Numbered from the stretch's first letter, positions 1-8,657 are shown. The stretch: DNA of 64,000 nucleotides from Vitreimonas flagellata (GCF_004634425.1 NZ_SBJL01000004.1:186001-250000), one strand, 5' to 3'. Made by a program: numbers and translations. The notes: a model not told the origin generated them from the sequence alone.

Positions 1-585
1 CTTGGCGATGATGCGCCGCCTGCCGTGCTGCGCGACATCCGCTTCCCGCGCATCGACGGTCAGCAAACGCCGGCCATCCAGCGCTTCAACGAGCTCGTCG
101 CGCAGTCGCCGCAATTCCGGCTCGAAGACGCGACCAACGAGGTCGTCGATTATCGCATTGCGTATGCCGGCCCCGAGCTCATTTCGGTGCGCTTCGATAT
201 GTCGAACGACACGTTGGGCGCCGCACACGGCAACAACACGTCGAAGGCTGTCACTGTGCTCATGAACGAAGGCCGCGCGCTTGCCGCGACCGACGTTTTC
301 CGCGCGGGCACGGGCTGGGAGCGCTTCCTAACGCAGCGCGCCGTGGCTGAAATCTCGCGGCAATATCGCGAAGACGGCTTCGTGCCGCCCGAGCGCGACG
401 TGCAGGAGAGCGCGACCAAGCCGCATCTGTGGCTGATCACGGAGCAGGGCCTGACGTTGCTCTTCCCGCCCTATTCGTTCGGCGCGCCGTACGTCATGGG
501 CGGCACGGAAGTCGTGATCCCTTGGGCGGATCTGCGCCAATATCTGAACCCCGCAGCACCCGCGCCGATCCGGCCAAGCGCATAA
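1..585 (+). CDS. DUF3298 domain protein, C-terminal part (5' end outside window)
   Basis: The frame is open at the left edge, so only the last 194 residues are visible. The C-terminus (hydrophobic strand, then PYSFGAPYVMGG, then a VIPWADL strand) has the pattern of the DUF3298/RsiV C-terminal domain, seen in anti-sigma factor RsiV and in periplasmic or lipoprotein relatives next to deacetylases. The N-terminus, where a signal peptide or lipobox would lie, is missing, so the location in the cell cannot be read. An internal ATG at 25 exists but is unlikely to be the true start. Function is unknown; domain call only. Confidence 0.7.
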   Translation, partial: LGDDAPPAVLRDIRFPRIDGQQTPAIQRFNELVAQSPQFRLEDATNEVVDYRIAYAGPELISVRFDMSNDTLGAAHGNNTSKAVTVLMNEGRALAATDVFRAGTGWERFLTQRAVAEISRQYREDGFVPPERDVQESATKPHLWLITEQGLTLLFPPYSFGAPYVMGGTEVVIPWADLRQYLNPAAPAPIRPSA

Positions 586-696
586 GCGCCGCACCCATTC
601 CCGAGGCGCGGCATGGCCGCGAGCCCGGGACCCATAAACACGGGCGATATGTGAGTGGCCGCTATTGGTGCGAAAGCTTTGCAAGTCTGTGTCTAT

Positions 697-730
697 GGAT
701 CCCGGACTGCGCTGCGCGCATCCGGGAATG
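697..730. repeat. Short palindromic element between genes
   Basis: TCCCGGA and TCCGGGA form a 7-bp inverted repeat around a GC-rich loop (CTGCGCTGCGCGCA). There is no T-run on either side. The rest of the 586-762 gap shows no coding potential. This kind of short dispersed palindrome is common in alphaproteobacterial genomes; it may end the transcript of the DUF3298 gene. Confidence 0.5.
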
Positions 731-762
731 GGTAGTATGTCGCGCTGCCTTGACGCAGAGCG

Positions 763-1971
763 ATGCGCTATCAGCGTCGGATGAAATCAGCGCACGGCTC
801 TCTGGTCGCCCTTGTCGGCGTCGTGCTGATCGGCATGACGGGCTTCGGCGTGTTTTTGCCGATCTTCCCGTTCCTGGCGCTCGAGATCGGCGCGACGCCG
901 ACACTGACCACGATCGCGATGGGCGCGTACTCGCTGGGCCAGCTCATCTCGTCGCCATTCTGGGGCCGATTGAGTGATCGCGTTGGCCGCAAACCTATTC
1001 TGATCGCGGGCCTTATCGGCGGCGTGCTTTCGTACATCTGGATCGCGCAAGCGCGCAGCGTGGAAGAGCTTGGCGCCGCGCGGCTGTTCGGTGGGCTGAT
1101 GGCCGGCAATGTCGGTGCGGCGTTCGCGGCGGCGGCTGATCTCGCCAACGACAAAACGCGTGCGCGTAACATGGGCTTGCTCGGCGCGGCGGTGGGCTTT
1201 GGCTTTATCGCGGGCCCGGCGCTTGGCGCGTTCTTGATCGGCGACGAACCGAGCCGCGAAGGCTTCGCGCGCGTCTGCTACGCAAGCGCCGGCCTCGGTG
1301 CGCTGGCGACGCTTACGGCGCTATTGTTTTTCCGCGAAACACTGCCGGCTGAGGCGCGTTTGCCCGCTGGTGTTGATCGCCCGCGGCGGATGCAAATGCT
1401 GGTCTCGCGGCCTGCGCTCACGCGCTTCGTCGCGGTGATGTTTTTGATGATCGCAGCTCAGGCCCTGATGGAGACGGTGTTTGGCCTGTGGGCCGATGCT
1501 GAACTTGGTTGGGGGCCGCGCGAAGTCGGTTGGACGTTGGCGTCGCTCGGCCTCGGCGCGGTGCTGTTGCAGGGCGGCGGCGCAGGCGCTGCATCGCGCG
1601 CGCTGGGTGAGCGCATGACGTTGTTTATTGGCTTGGCGCTTTTCGCCGCCGGCCTTGGCGGGCTTGCGGTTTCGCACGAGGTTTCGACCACGGCTGCATC
1701 GCTGATCGCGCTGGTTATCGGTCTTGGCTTGGCGACGCCTGCGCTCAATTCTCTAATCGCGGCGCAAGCTTCGGAGCACGAACGCGGCGCGGTGATGGGT
1801 TTGTCGCAATCTGCCGGTGCACTTGGCCGTGTAGCTGGACCGTTGGGCGCGGGGGCGTTGTTCGACGCTTATAGTTCCGGTGCACCATTCGTCGCGGGCG
1901 CGGTGCTGATCCTCTGTGCTTTGTTCGTGGCGCTTGGCGAGCCGGCGAAGGAAGTCGTCGGTAGCAATTAA
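763..1971 (+). CDS. MFS transporter, TetA-like drug/metabolite exporter
   Basis: A 402-residue inner-membrane protein with about 12 hydrophobic segments, the usual size for the drug:H+ antiporter branch of the major facilitator superfamily. The loop after helix 2 carries the MFS signature GRLSDRVGRKP (about residues 67-77). The first helix (GMTGFGVFLPIFPFLAL) resembles TetA/Bcr-type exporters. The second ATG at 781 (MKSAHG) gives a more typical N-terminus and may be the true start; neither has a strong ribosome site. It ends 4 bases into the convergent epmB end. The substrate cannot be told from sequence. Confidence 0.85.
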   Translation: MRYQRRMKSAHGSLVALVGVVLIGMTGFGVFLPIFPFLALEIGATPTLTTIAMGAYSLGQLISSPFWGRLSDRVGRKPILIAGLIGGVLSYIWIAQARSVEELGAARLFGGLMAGNVGAAFAAAADLANDKTRARNMGLLGAAVGFGFIAGPALGAFLIGDEPSREGFARVCYASAGLGALATLTALLFFRETLPAEARLPAGVDRPRRMQMLVSRPALTRFVAVMFLMIAAQALMETVFGLWADAELGWGPREVGWTLASLGLGAVLLQGGGAGAASRALGERMTLFIGLALFAAGLGGLAVSHEVSTTAASLIALVIGLGLATPALNSLIAAQASEHERGAVMGLSQSAGALGRVAGPLGAGALFDAYSSGAPFVAGAVLILCALFVALGEPAKEVVGSN

Positions 1972-2960
1972 TCGCTGTATTTGCGCCAAACGCCGTCGCG
2001 ATCGCGTACTTCGTACGCTTCGCCATCGTCGCGCAAACTTGGGCTCGCCAGCGGCGCTTTGCCGTGACCGCCGGGAATATCCAGAACGTAAGTCGGCTGC
2101 GCCACGCCGGAGGCGCGCTGATGCAGCTCTTGCACCAGCTCTTGCCCGCGTTCGATCGAACAACGGAAATGCGACGTGCCCTGCGCCCTATCGAGATGGT
2201 GCAAATAATACGGCTTCACCCGCGCTTCGACCAAACCGCGCATCAGATCCTCCAGCGCCTCAACACTATCGTTGACGCCTTTCAGCAGCACCGTTTGCGA
2301 CAGCATCGGCACGCCAGCATCGACGATCCGCGCAATCGCTGCGCGCGCTTGGTCGGTCAACTCACGCACATGATTAGTGTGCAGCACGACATACGTGGTC
2401 GCGCCCGCAGCGCGCAGCGCCGCCACCAAATCCGGCGTCACCCGCAGCGGATCAACGGCAGGTATGCGAGTGTGCCAGCGGATGATCTTCACATGCGCGA
2501 TCGCGGCTAGCCGTTCGGTGATTTCGCGCACGCGGCGCGCCGAAAGCAGGAATGGATCGCCACCAGTGAGGATCACCTCCCAGATGCCGGGCTGGCTTTC
2601 GATGTACGCCAGCGCCGCATCGAGCTCCACGCCGCTCAGCGTGCCGTCACCTTGAGGGCCGACCATCTCGCGGCGAAAGCAGAAGCGACAATAGACCGGG
2701 CAGACATGCACCAGCTTAAGCAAGCAACGATCGGGATAGCGGTGCACCACGCCTTTCACCGGCGTATGTGGCTCATCGCCAATCGGATCGCTCAATTCGT
2801 CGGGCGCGATTTCGAGTTCGCGCGCGTCCGGGCGGAATTGTGCGGCGATGGGGTCGTCTGGATTTGTCGGATCGATCAGCGCGTCCATCGCCGGCGTAAT
2901 CGCCACGGCGTAACGCGCGGCCACCTGGTCGAGCGGATCGGGTTTCGGTTTGGCGCTCAA
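1968..2960 (-). CDS. epmB: EF-P beta-lysylation radical SAM protein EpmB (lysine 2,3-aminomutase family)
   Basis: Radical SAM enzyme of the KamA family that turns L-alpha-lysine into (R)-beta-lysine for attachment to elongation factor P. The [4Fe-4S] motif CxxxCxxC is at C87, C91 and C94 (CPVYCRFC). A likely PLP lysine sits at K301 in GGHGKAPL. The 330-residue length fits EpmB rather than the roughly 420-residue clostridial lysine aminomutases. The start is TTG, with GGAG 8 bases upstream and only 2 bases after the stop of the preceding GNAT gene. It is the last gene of the epmA operon, which supports the EF-P role over lysine fermentation. Confidence 0.9.
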   Translation of the reverse strand: MSAKPKPDPLDQVAARYAVAITPAMDALIDPTNPDDPIAAQFRPDARELEIAPDELSDPIGDEPHTPVKGVVHRYPDRCLLKLVHVCPVYCRFCFRREMVGPQGDGTLSGVELDAALAYIESQPGIWEVILTGGDPFLLSARRVREITERLAAIAHVKIIRWHTRIPAVDPLRVTPDLVAALRAAGATTYVVLHTNHVRELTDQARAAIARIVDAGVPMLSQTVLLKGVNDSVEALEDLMRGLVEARVKPYYLHHLDRAQGTSHFRCSIERGQELVQELHQRASGVAQPTYVLDIPGGHGKAPLASPSLRDDGEAYEVRDRDGVWRKYSD

Positions 2961-2962
2961 AA

Positions 2963-3454
2963 CTAAACTCCGAAAGCCTTCGCGTATCGCACGCGACCAC
3001 CGGCTTTCAGCGCATCGGGCCGAAGCTCTAGCGCCATAAAGGCCGGACCCGAGAACGGAGCTTGCAGTGATTCCGCCGCCGCCGCCGAGAAGCCGAAGCG
3101 TGGATAATAGTCCGGATGGCCCAAAACAATGATCGCCGACAGGCCAAGATCAGCGCAGGCGGCGTTGCCGGCTTCGATCAGCGCCTTGCCTAGCCCGGCT
3201 CGTTGGAAGGCCGGAAGGACGGAAACCGGCGCCAACGCCGCCGCTGATAAAATCTCGCCGTCGCGTTCGATTTTGAGCGGCGAGTAGAGGATATGGCCCT
3301 GCAACGCGATGTCCGTCGCCGAAACGAGTTCTACCAGCGCCTCGCCATCGGCGCGCAGCTGATCGACCAGATTCGCTTCATCGTCCTGATTGAACGCATG
3401 ACGGATGATCTGGCGGATCGCGGGGTAGTCGCGTTCGGTGGCAGAGCGGATCAC
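2963..3454 (-). CDS. GNAT family N-acetyltransferase
   Basis: A 163-residue single-domain acetyltransferase. The acetyl-CoA loop is visible as QRAGLGKALI, preceded by the strand LAPVSVLPAF; the C-terminal part (GHPDYYPRFGF) matches the YhbS/predicted N-acetyltransferase subgroup. I chose the GTG start at 3454 because it overlaps the DUF7079 stop by four bases (GTGA), which implies translational coupling; the open frame upstream of it codes for the other gene. Substrate is unknown. It lies between epmA and epmB, so a link to lysine or EF-P chemistry is possible but unproven. Confidence 0.8.
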   Translation of the reverse strand: MIRSATERDYPAIRQIIRHAFNQDDEANLVDQLRADGEALVELVSATDIALQGHILYSPLKIERDGEILSAAALAPVSVLPAFQRAGLGKALIEAGNAACADLGLSAIIVLGHPDYYPRFGFSAAAAESLQAPFSGPAFMALELRPDALKAGGRVRYAKAFGV

Positions 3455-3831
3455 GTGGCGCCCCAAGTGAGTGTTTTCACGCGTAGCCAGTCGGACTTCA
3501 CCAATTGGTCCACCACGGGTTTGCTGCGAAGCTTTTGCGCGATGCGCAAGACCTCGGTCTTCGACAGATACTTGGTGACTTCGCTGACGATCCATTCATC
3601 CGGCCACCCGGCCCATTCGCCTGCCACGACCGTTAGATTGGTGAAAAATACAGGGCCAACCTCCTCTCGAAGTATCTTTTCGACTTCGTCCGCGTCGAAA
3701 CCAGATTCCTTTAGCGTCTTTGAAAGTCGCGCATCGAAAAGGCTGACATCCGTATCGAGAAAAACATCAGACAGCCCGATCCAAACCGGTTTTCGACGTG
3801 TGATCTCGGCCTCGGTGAAAGGTGTTTTCAT
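3451..3831 (-). CDS. Small DUF7079-like protein
   Basis: A 126-residue soluble protein beginning MKTPFTEAEITRRKPVW. The opening (WIGLSDVFLDTDV) and the EVGPVFFTNL...GEWAGWPDEWI stretch resemble the DUF7079 family of uncharacterised small proteins, recognised from memory. The ATG at 3831 overlaps the epmA stop by four bases (ATGA), and its own stop overlaps the next gene, so all four genes from epmA to epmB look like one coupled operon. Function unknown. Confidence 0.65.
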   Translation of the reverse strand: MKTPFTEAEITRRKPVWIGLSDVFLDTDVSLFDARLSKTLKESGFDADEVEKILREEVGPVFFTNLTVVAGEWAGWPDEWIVSEVTKYLSKTEVLRIAQKLRSKPVVDQLVKSDWLRVKTLTWGAT

Positions 3832-4751
3832 CCCGGCGTCCACAACACATCGTTGATGTGCCGCGCGCCCGTTGCCAGCATCACTAGGCGATCGAAGCCC
3901 AGCGCAACACCGCTCGCGGGCGGCATGTGCGCAAGTGCTGCCAGAAAATCCTCGTCGATCGGCCAACGCGCGCCGTAGCGCTTCTGCTTTTCGTCCATCG
4001 CTTCAATCAGGCGTTTGCGTTGTTCGACTGGATCGGTGAGTTCGCCGAAACCGTTGGCAAGCTCCACACCACACGCATAAAGCTCAAACCGCTCAGCCAC
4101 GCTCGCATCGCGCGGTGAACGGCGAGCCAGTGCGGCCTCGCGGATCGGATACTCCGTCAGCAACGTAAGTGCGCCGTCGCCGAGTTGCGGCTCGATGTGT
4201 TGCACAAGCGCGGCCGAGAACGCATCGCCATTATCCGGCATCGGCACCGGCGAGAGTTGTTCGAACGCGTCATGCACCGTCAGCCGCTCCGCCGCCGTGA
4301 ACGGATCGCAGCTGCGCTTGGCCCAGTCGAAGACCGACGCGCCTGCCGCCTTCGCCGCCACGCGCACGACCTCCACGCAATCGTCCATGATCGCCTCGTA
4401 CGGCGCGCCCGCGCGATACCATTCGATCATTGTGAACTCAGGCGCGTGCAGCGGCCCGGTCTCACCGCGCCGCCAGGTCTTGCCCAGAAAGAAGATGTTC
4501 TTCTCGCCGGCCGCCAGGAGCTTCTTCATCGCGAATTCGGGGGAGGTGTGGAGGTATCGGCCGTCCACCTCGAACGCATCGATATGCGTCTCCGCGCCGG
4601 GCGACAGCGTCAGCATCGTCGGCTCCACCTCCACGAAGCCCTGCGCCCAGAACCATTCCCGCACAGCGCGCAGGATCGCCGCCCGCTTATGCAGGAAGCC
4701 CTGGCGGTCCTGATGCCGAGCCCGGTCCCAGAAGGGGGAAGGTATGGTCAT
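3828..4751 (-). CDS. epmA: EF-P--(R)-beta-lysine ligase EpmA (GenX/PoxA/YjeA)
   Basis: A 307-residue paralogue of the class II lysyl-tRNA synthetase catalytic core, lacking the anticodon-binding domain, which activates beta-lysine and attaches it to the EF-P tip lysine. Class II features are visible: motif 2 region TWRRGETGPLHAPEFTMIEW (near residues 92-111), the lysine-pocket stretch ELANGFGEL, and motif 3 GVALGFDRLVML near the C-terminus. The length is close to that of the E. coli enzyme. It is the first gene of the operon and divergent from efp across 145 bases. The start has no clear Shine-Dalgarno sequence. Confidence 0.92.
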   Translation of the reverse strand: MTIPSPFWDRARHQDRQGFLHKRAAILRAVREWFWAQGFVEVEPTMLTLSPGAETHIDAFEVDGRYLHTSPEFAMKKLLAAGEKNIFFLGKTWRRGETGPLHAPEFTMIEWYRAGAPYEAIMDDCVEVVRVAAKAAGASVFDWAKRSCDPFTAAERLTVHDAFEQLSPVPMPDNGDAFSAALVQHIEPQLGDGALTLLTEYPIREAALARRSPRDASVAERFELYACGVELANGFGELTDPVEQRKRLIEAMDEKQKRYGARWPIDEDFLAALAHMPPASGVALGFDRLVMLATGARHINDVLWTPG

Positions 4752-4896
4752 TTCTGAGTTTTACTCGCGAAATCGAGGTTTACGGGCGCCTGCCCCGGCT
4801 TGGCCAGGGCGGCAAACCCAGCTAGAGAGGCGGCCAATTCCGGTCCTTTTGACATGAGAGAGCGCCCCGGGCGACCCGGCGGCAAGTGAGGTTTAC

Positions 4897-5472
4897 GTGG
4901 TTAAGGTCATCGCCAGCGACGTCCGCAAAGGCAACGTGCTCGAGCACGAAGACGGCAAGCTCTATGTCGTCATGAGCCACGAAACCTTCCGTCCAGGCAA
5001 GGGCACGCCCACGACCACGATCGTCATGCGTCGCATCATCGACGGCGTGAAGACGACGGCCGTCTATAAAACGACGGACGGCCTGGAGAAGGCCTTCGTC
5101 GAGCAGGTCAAGCACACGTACCTCTATGACGACGGCGACGCTGGTCTCGTGTTCATGAATCCGTCGAACTACGACCAGGTGCACCTCTCGCGGGACATGG
5201 TGGGCGATTCCATCGCGTACCTGCAGCCGGAAATGGTGGTCGATCTGACCATGTACGAAGGCCAAGCGCTGTCGATCGAATTGCCGCCGCGCATCGTGGC
5301 CACAATCGAAACCACCGAACCGGTGGTGAAAGGCCAAACGGCGTCGTCGTCGTACAAGCCGGCCATGCTCGATATCGGCGTCAAGACCATGGTGCCGCCG
5401 CACATCGACGCCGGCACGCGTGTCGTCATTTCGACTGAAGACGGCTCGTACGTCGAGCGCGCGAAGGATTGA
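4897..5472 (+). CDS. efp: Translation elongation factor P
   Basis: A 191-residue EF-P with the KOW-like N domain followed by two OB domains. It enters the ribosomal E site and relieves stalling at polyproline. The tip loop reads RPGKGTP, so the modifiable lysine is K35, as expected for the beta-lysylation branch (E. coli K34). The C-terminal domain pattern ending [19 protein letters not shown] is typical. The start is GTG, with a GTGAGG ribosome site just upstream. epmA and epmB lie on the opposite strand next door; the hydroxylase EpmC is not seen in this window. Confidence 0.96.
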   Translation: MVKVIASDVRKGNVLEHEDGKLYVVMSHETFRPGKGTPTTTIVMRRIIDGVKTTAVYKTTDGLEKAFVEQVKHTYLYDDGDAGLVFMNPSNYDQVHLSRDMVGDSIAYLQPEMVVDLTMYEGQALSIELPPRIVATIETTEPVVKGQTASSSYKPAMLDIGVKTMVPPHIDAGTRVVISTEDGSYVERAKD

Positions 5473-5475
5473 TCG

Positions 5476-5498
5476 CGCTCCGCCTTTGGGCCGGAGCG
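5476..5498 (+). terminator. Hairpin after efp
   Basis: CGCTCCG and CGGAGCG form a 7-bp perfect stem with a 9-base loop directly after the efp stop codon. There is no following T-run, and the next gene's ribosome site starts a few bases later. It could be a weak terminator or a processing hairpin that lowers expression of the GNAT gene relative to efp. Confidence 0.4.
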
Positions 5499-5512
5499 GC
5501 TGGAGGCGGATG

Positions 5513-5968
5513 ATGAGTTTCAGCGTTGAGCGTTTGCAAAGTGGCGAAATCGCGCGGTTTCGCGCGATGAACGCGCTGTTCGCAGCCGTGTTCGAAGACC
5601 CGGACAGCTATGCCACCGCGCCGCCGAGCGATGCTTATGTCGAAGCGCTGCTGCGCAACGACACCGTGTTCCCACTTGTCGCGATCGAGCAGGGCGAGAT
5701 CGTCGGCGCGCTGGTGGCGTATGAACTGGTAAAGTTCGAACAGGCGCGCAGCGAGATCTATATCTACGACCTCGCCGTCGCCGAAACGCATCGCCGCCGT
5801 GGGGTCGCTACCGCGTTGATCAAACGCCTGCGCGAAATTGCGGCCGAGCGCGGCGCCTGGGTGCTCTACGTCCAGGCCGATTATGGCGATGAGCCCGCGA
5901 TCGCGCTCTACACCAAACTCGGCCGCCGCGAAGACGTGATGCACTTCGACATCGATCCGGCTAAATAG
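5513..5968 (+). CDS. GNAT acetyltransferase, AAC(3)-I-like
   Basis: A 151-residue GNAT. The acetyl-CoA loop is ETHRRRGVATALI, and the C-terminal strand pattern (WVLYVQADYGDEPAIALYTKLG) closely matches the aminoglycoside 3-N-acetyltransferase AAC(3)-I subgroup. Chromosomal members of this group often do not confer resistance, so the substrate is left open. I chose ATG 5513 over 5510 because GGAGG at 5502-5506 is then 6 bases away. It probably reads through from efp. Confidence 0.75.
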   Translation: MSFSVERLQSGEIARFRAMNALFAAVFEDPDSYATAPPSDAYVEALLRNDTVFPLVAIEQGEIVGALVAYELVKFEQARSEIYIYDLAVAETHRRRGVATALIKRLREIAAERGAWVLYVQADYGDEPAIALYTKLGRREDVMHFDIDPAK

Positions 5969-5995
5969 GCGCCGTCAGCTCTACGAGAAACACAA

Positions 5996-6295
5996 ATGGC
6001 TTGGTTTCGCCTGTTCGCTTGCGGTGAGGATTTTCCGGTCATCCTCGACAACAATGTCGAGATCGTCGGTTTCTACACGACGCGCTATGTCGAAGCACCG
6101 ACGCAAGGCGAAGCCGAAGCGTTGTGCTCCGAGCTTCTGTTCGAAGATGAAGATCTGCAACCGCCGCCCGGCGATTGGAGCGATCTGCAACCGCGTATCG
6201 TGTTCGAAGAGGTCGAACAGGTCGCGGAGCCCATCGACATCGACGACAATTTCTCGTTCTTCCCGATGAGCGATGAAGACGAGGAGGACTATTGA
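5996..6295 (+). CDS. Small acidic protein of unknown function
   Basis: A 99-residue protein with no domain I recognise. It starts MAWFRLFACGEDFPV, has a beta-rich first half with aromatic residues, and ends in a very acidic tail (SDEDEEDY). The stop codon shares one base with the arsC start (TGATG), so the two are translated together. No signal peptide or membrane segment is visible. Confidence 0.65.
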   Translation: MAWFRLFACGEDFPVILDNNVEIVGFYTTRYVEAPTQGEAEALCSELLFEDEDLQPPPGDWSDLQPRIVFEEVEQVAEPIDIDDNFSFFPMSDEDEEDY

Positions 6296-6648
6296 TGGCG
6301 AAGAAGGCGACCATCTATCACAACCCGAAATGCTCCACCTCGCGCCAGGTGCTTGCGATGATCGAAGCCGCTGGCTACAAGCCAGAAGTCGTCGAATACC
6401 TGAACGCTGGCTGGACCAAGAAGCAGCTCAAAGAGCTCTTCGCCGCCGCTGGTCTCACTGCCCGCCAAGCGCTCCGGACCAAAGCCGCCGAAGCGGAGGA
6501 GCTTGGTTTGCTCGACCCGAAAGTGAGCGACGCTAGGCTGATCAATGCGATGGTCGAGCATCCCATTCTCGTGGAACGCCCATTCGTCGTCACGGCGAAG
6601 GGCACGTTGCTCGCACGCCCAAAAGAACGCGTGCAAGAAATCCTCTAA
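6295..6648 (+). CDS. arsC: Arsenate reductase, glutaredoxin-coupled ArsC family
   Basis: A 117-residue thioredoxin-fold ArsC that reduces arsenate to arsenite using glutaredoxin and glutathione. The catalytic cysteine is C13 in NPKCSTSR. The three arginines known to stabilise the arsenate adduct have clear counterparts in RQALRTK, VERPFVV and LLARP, which argues for true ArsC over the YffB/Spx side branch. The ATG at 6295 follows GAGGAGG in the end of the upstream gene. No arsenite efflux pump or ArsR is nearby, so it is a solitary gene. Confidence 0.88.
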   Translation: MAKKATIYHNPKCSTSRQVLAMIEAAGYKPEVVEYLNAGWTKKQLKELFAAAGLTARQALRTKAAEAEELGLLDPKVSDARLINAMVEHPILVERPFVVTAKGTLLARPKERVQEIL

Positions 6649-6657
6649 CCTTCGGAC

Positions 6658-6680
6658 CGCCGGCTTCCAGCCGGCATCTT
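6658..6680 (+). terminator. Hairpin after arsC
   Basis: GCCGGC, loop TTCCA, GCCGGC: a 6-bp perfect stem followed by a pyrimidine-rich ATCTTCCTCCT run. It lies 10 bases after arsC and just before the cobalamin riboswitch, so it probably isolates the two transcription units. Confidence 0.5.
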
Positions 6681-6694
6681 CCTCCTGTAAGCCA

Positions 6695-6857
6695 ATCACG
6701 TCGGTTCCCTTTCCGGGGGATCAAAAGGGAACGCGGTGCAAATCCGCGGCTGCGCCCGCAGCTGTAAGCGGCGAGTTCGAGGCCAATCCACTGCGCAAGC
6801 GGGAAGGGGCCAAAGAACAACGACCCGCGAAGCCAGAAGACCTGCCGACGCGAAACT
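6695..6857 (+). ncRNA. Cobalamin (vitamin B12) riboswitch
   Basis: Conserved blocks occur in the expected order: TCGGTTCCC with pairing AAAAGGGAACGCGGTG, the core GCAAATCCGCGGCTGCGCCC followed by GCAGCTGTAAGCGG, then CCACTG, GGGAAGG, and the B12 box region AGCCAGAAGACCTGCCG ending near 6846. It sits about 35 bases upstream of btuF and should lower btuFCD expression when cobalamin is bound. The short gap to the ribosome site suggests control of translation initiation, though attenuation cannot be excluded. Confidence 0.93.
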
Positions 6858-6888
6858 CTTGGTCCGGGATGGGGCCGAAGGAGGTTGT

Positions 6889-7695
6889 GTGCGTTGGGTT
6901 CTCTGCGCGTTAGCGCTTGTCTGTGCGTCGCCCGCGTGGGCTGAGCCGCAGCGTATCGTGTCGCTCGATTATTGCGCCGACCAATTCGTGCTCGCACTCG
7001 CGGATCGCGATCAGATCACAGCGCTCTCTCGCGGCTCGCAGCGCGACGATTCCTATTTTCGCGCTCGCGCGCAGGGTATTCGCCAAACTCGCGGCACCCT
7101 TGAAGAAGTGCTCGCGCTGCGGCCCGATCTCGTGGTGCGCAATTGGGGCGGGCCGTGGGACGCCGAGCAGGTCTATGCGCGCTTCGGCATTCCGGTTCTT
7201 CAGGTCGGCGACACGCCAACATTCGCGCAAGCGCGCGAAGACGTCGTCGATGCGGCGCGCACTCTTGGCCATGCCGAACGCGGTCAAGCCATCGCGCGCG
7301 ATCTCGATATTCGTCTTGCGCGCTTACGCGCCAACGCGCCGCGCGAACGTCAGGCGGTGATGTATCTCTCGTCCTACGGCGGCGTGCCTGGATCGGGCGT
7401 TTTGATGGATGATGTCATCACACAGGCCGGCGGTCGTAACGTGCGAACCGATGCGAGTTGGACCGTGCTGCCGCTCGAAAGCATGATCACGGCGCCACCA
7501 GCTCTGATTGCACTCGGCTTCTTCGACACCGGCCGCAGCGCCGTAAACGCCTGGTCGCCAGCGCGCCACCCAGCTGTTCAGCGCGCGCTGGCTGACGCGC
7601 GTACAATTGATCTGCCCGCGGCATCGATCTCATGCGAGGCTTGGTACGCGATCGATGCGGCTGAGGCGATTGCAGCTGCGTTGCGTGCGCCATGA
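6889..7695 (+). CDS. btuF: Cobalamin ABC transporter, periplasmic binding protein BtuF-like
   Basis: A 268-residue class III periplasmic binding protein (TroA/BtuF fold). The GTG start at 6889 has AAGGAGG 4 bases upstream and yields a clean signal peptide ending near ASPAWA. The mature start PQRIVSLDYCADQF and the GTLEEVLALRPDLV block are typical of cobalamin/heme/siderophore binding proteins. The cobalamin riboswitch upstream makes vitamin B12 or a corrinoid the likely ligand. Overlaps btuC by four bases (ATGA). Confidence 0.88.
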   Translation: MRWVLCALALVCASPAWAEPQRIVSLDYCADQFVLALADRDQITALSRGSQRDDSYFRARAQGIRQTRGTLEEVLALRPDLVVRNWGGPWDAEQVYARFGIPVLQVGDTPTFAQAREDVVDAARTLGHAERGQAIARDLDIRLARLRANAPRERQAVMYLSSYGGVPGSGVLMDDVITQAGGRNVRTDASWTVLPLESMITAPPALIALGFFDTGRSAVNAWSPARHPAVQRALADARTIDLPAASISCEAWYAIDAAEAIAAALRAP

Positions 7696-8657
7696 GTGCT
7701 TCTCTACGTACCAATCTCGCGCTGATGGCACTCAGCCTCGCCGCATTTTTTGCAGCGCTTTGGCTCGGGCCGACGCCGCTCGCCAATCCGTTCGCTTCCG
7801 ATGAGGCGACGCGGACCATCGTCTGGGACATCCGCCTCCCGCGCGCGATGACCGCTTGGTTCGTCGGCGCAGCGCTCGGTCTTGCCGGCGCAGCGCTTCA
7901 AGGTTTGCTTCGCAACCCGCTCGCGGATGCCGGTGTGCTCGGCCTTTCCGGCTTCGCAGCTCTGGGCGCTGTTATTGCGTTTGCGTTTGGCTTTGCCAAT
8001 TTTGCGCCGGTGCTTGCCGTGCTGTTCGCACTCGGCGCGTCGCTCATCGTCGTCGCGCTCGGTTGGGCCGCGCGTGGGCCGGCGAGTTTGGCGTTGATTG
8101 GCGTGGGCCTTTCCAGCTTCGCCGGCGGCCTTATCGCACTGGCCTTGAATCTCGCACCAAATCCCGGCGCGCTCGCTGATCTCGTGAATTGGACTCTCGG
8201 CTCCGTCGAGGCGCGCTCCTATGAGCACGTCGCGCTCGTGAGCTTTCTTACTATCGTAGGCGCCGGTCTCATTTTCGCCGCGGCGCGTGGCCTTCAAGCG
8301 CTGACGCTCGGCGAAGAATCCGCCGCCGCGATCGGCGCCAATATCATGCGCACGCGCACGCTCGTCGTACTTGGCGCTGCCGCGTGCACCGGTGGCGCGA
8401 CCGCGGTCGCCGGCATTATCGGTTTCGTCGGCATTGCCGCACCGCACTTTGTACGGGCCGTCGCGGGGCACGATCCGGCGCGCTTGTTGTTGCCTAGCGC
8501 GCTGGCCGGCGGCGCGATGTTGGTTTGCGCCGACATCGCAGTGCGTTTGTCGCCGACCGACACTGAACTCAAACTCGGCGTCGCAGCAGCCCTCATCGGT
8601 GGGCCGGTGTTTGCGCTGATCGCCGCGCGGCTCGCGTCACGAGGAGGCGATATATGA
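7692..8657 (+). CDS. btuC: Cobalamin ABC transporter permease BtuC-like (FecCD family)
   Basis: A 321-residue polytopic FecCD permease, about 9-10 membrane segments. Family signatures include IRLPRAMTAWFVGAALGLAG after helix 1 and LLRNPLADAGVLGLSGFA, plus the coupling region IIGFVGIAAPHFVRAVAGHD that contacts the ATPase. Expected to act as a homodimer. It is fused by ATGA overlaps to btuF upstream and btuD downstream, giving a complete importer. Confidence 0.93.
   Translation: MSASLRTNLALMALSLAAFFAALWLGPTPLANPFASDEATRTIVWDIRLPRAMTAWFVGAALGLAGAALQGLLRNPLADAGVLGLSGFAALGAVIAFAFGFANFAPVLAVLFALGASLIVVALGWAARGPASLALIGVGLSSFAGGLIALALNLAPNPGALADLVNWTLGSVEARSYEHVALVSFLTIVGAGLIFAAARGLQALTLGEESAAAIGANIMRTRTLVVLGAAACTGGATAVAGIIGFVGIAAPHFVRAVAGHDPARLLLPSALAGGAMLVCADIAVRLSPTDTELKLGVAAALIGGPVFALIAARLASRGGDI

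Noticed and set aside
5510-5512. Alternative ATG at 5510 for the AAC(3)-like GNAT
   Set aside because: GGAGG is only 3 bases away; 5513 gives 6 bases. The choice changes one residue.
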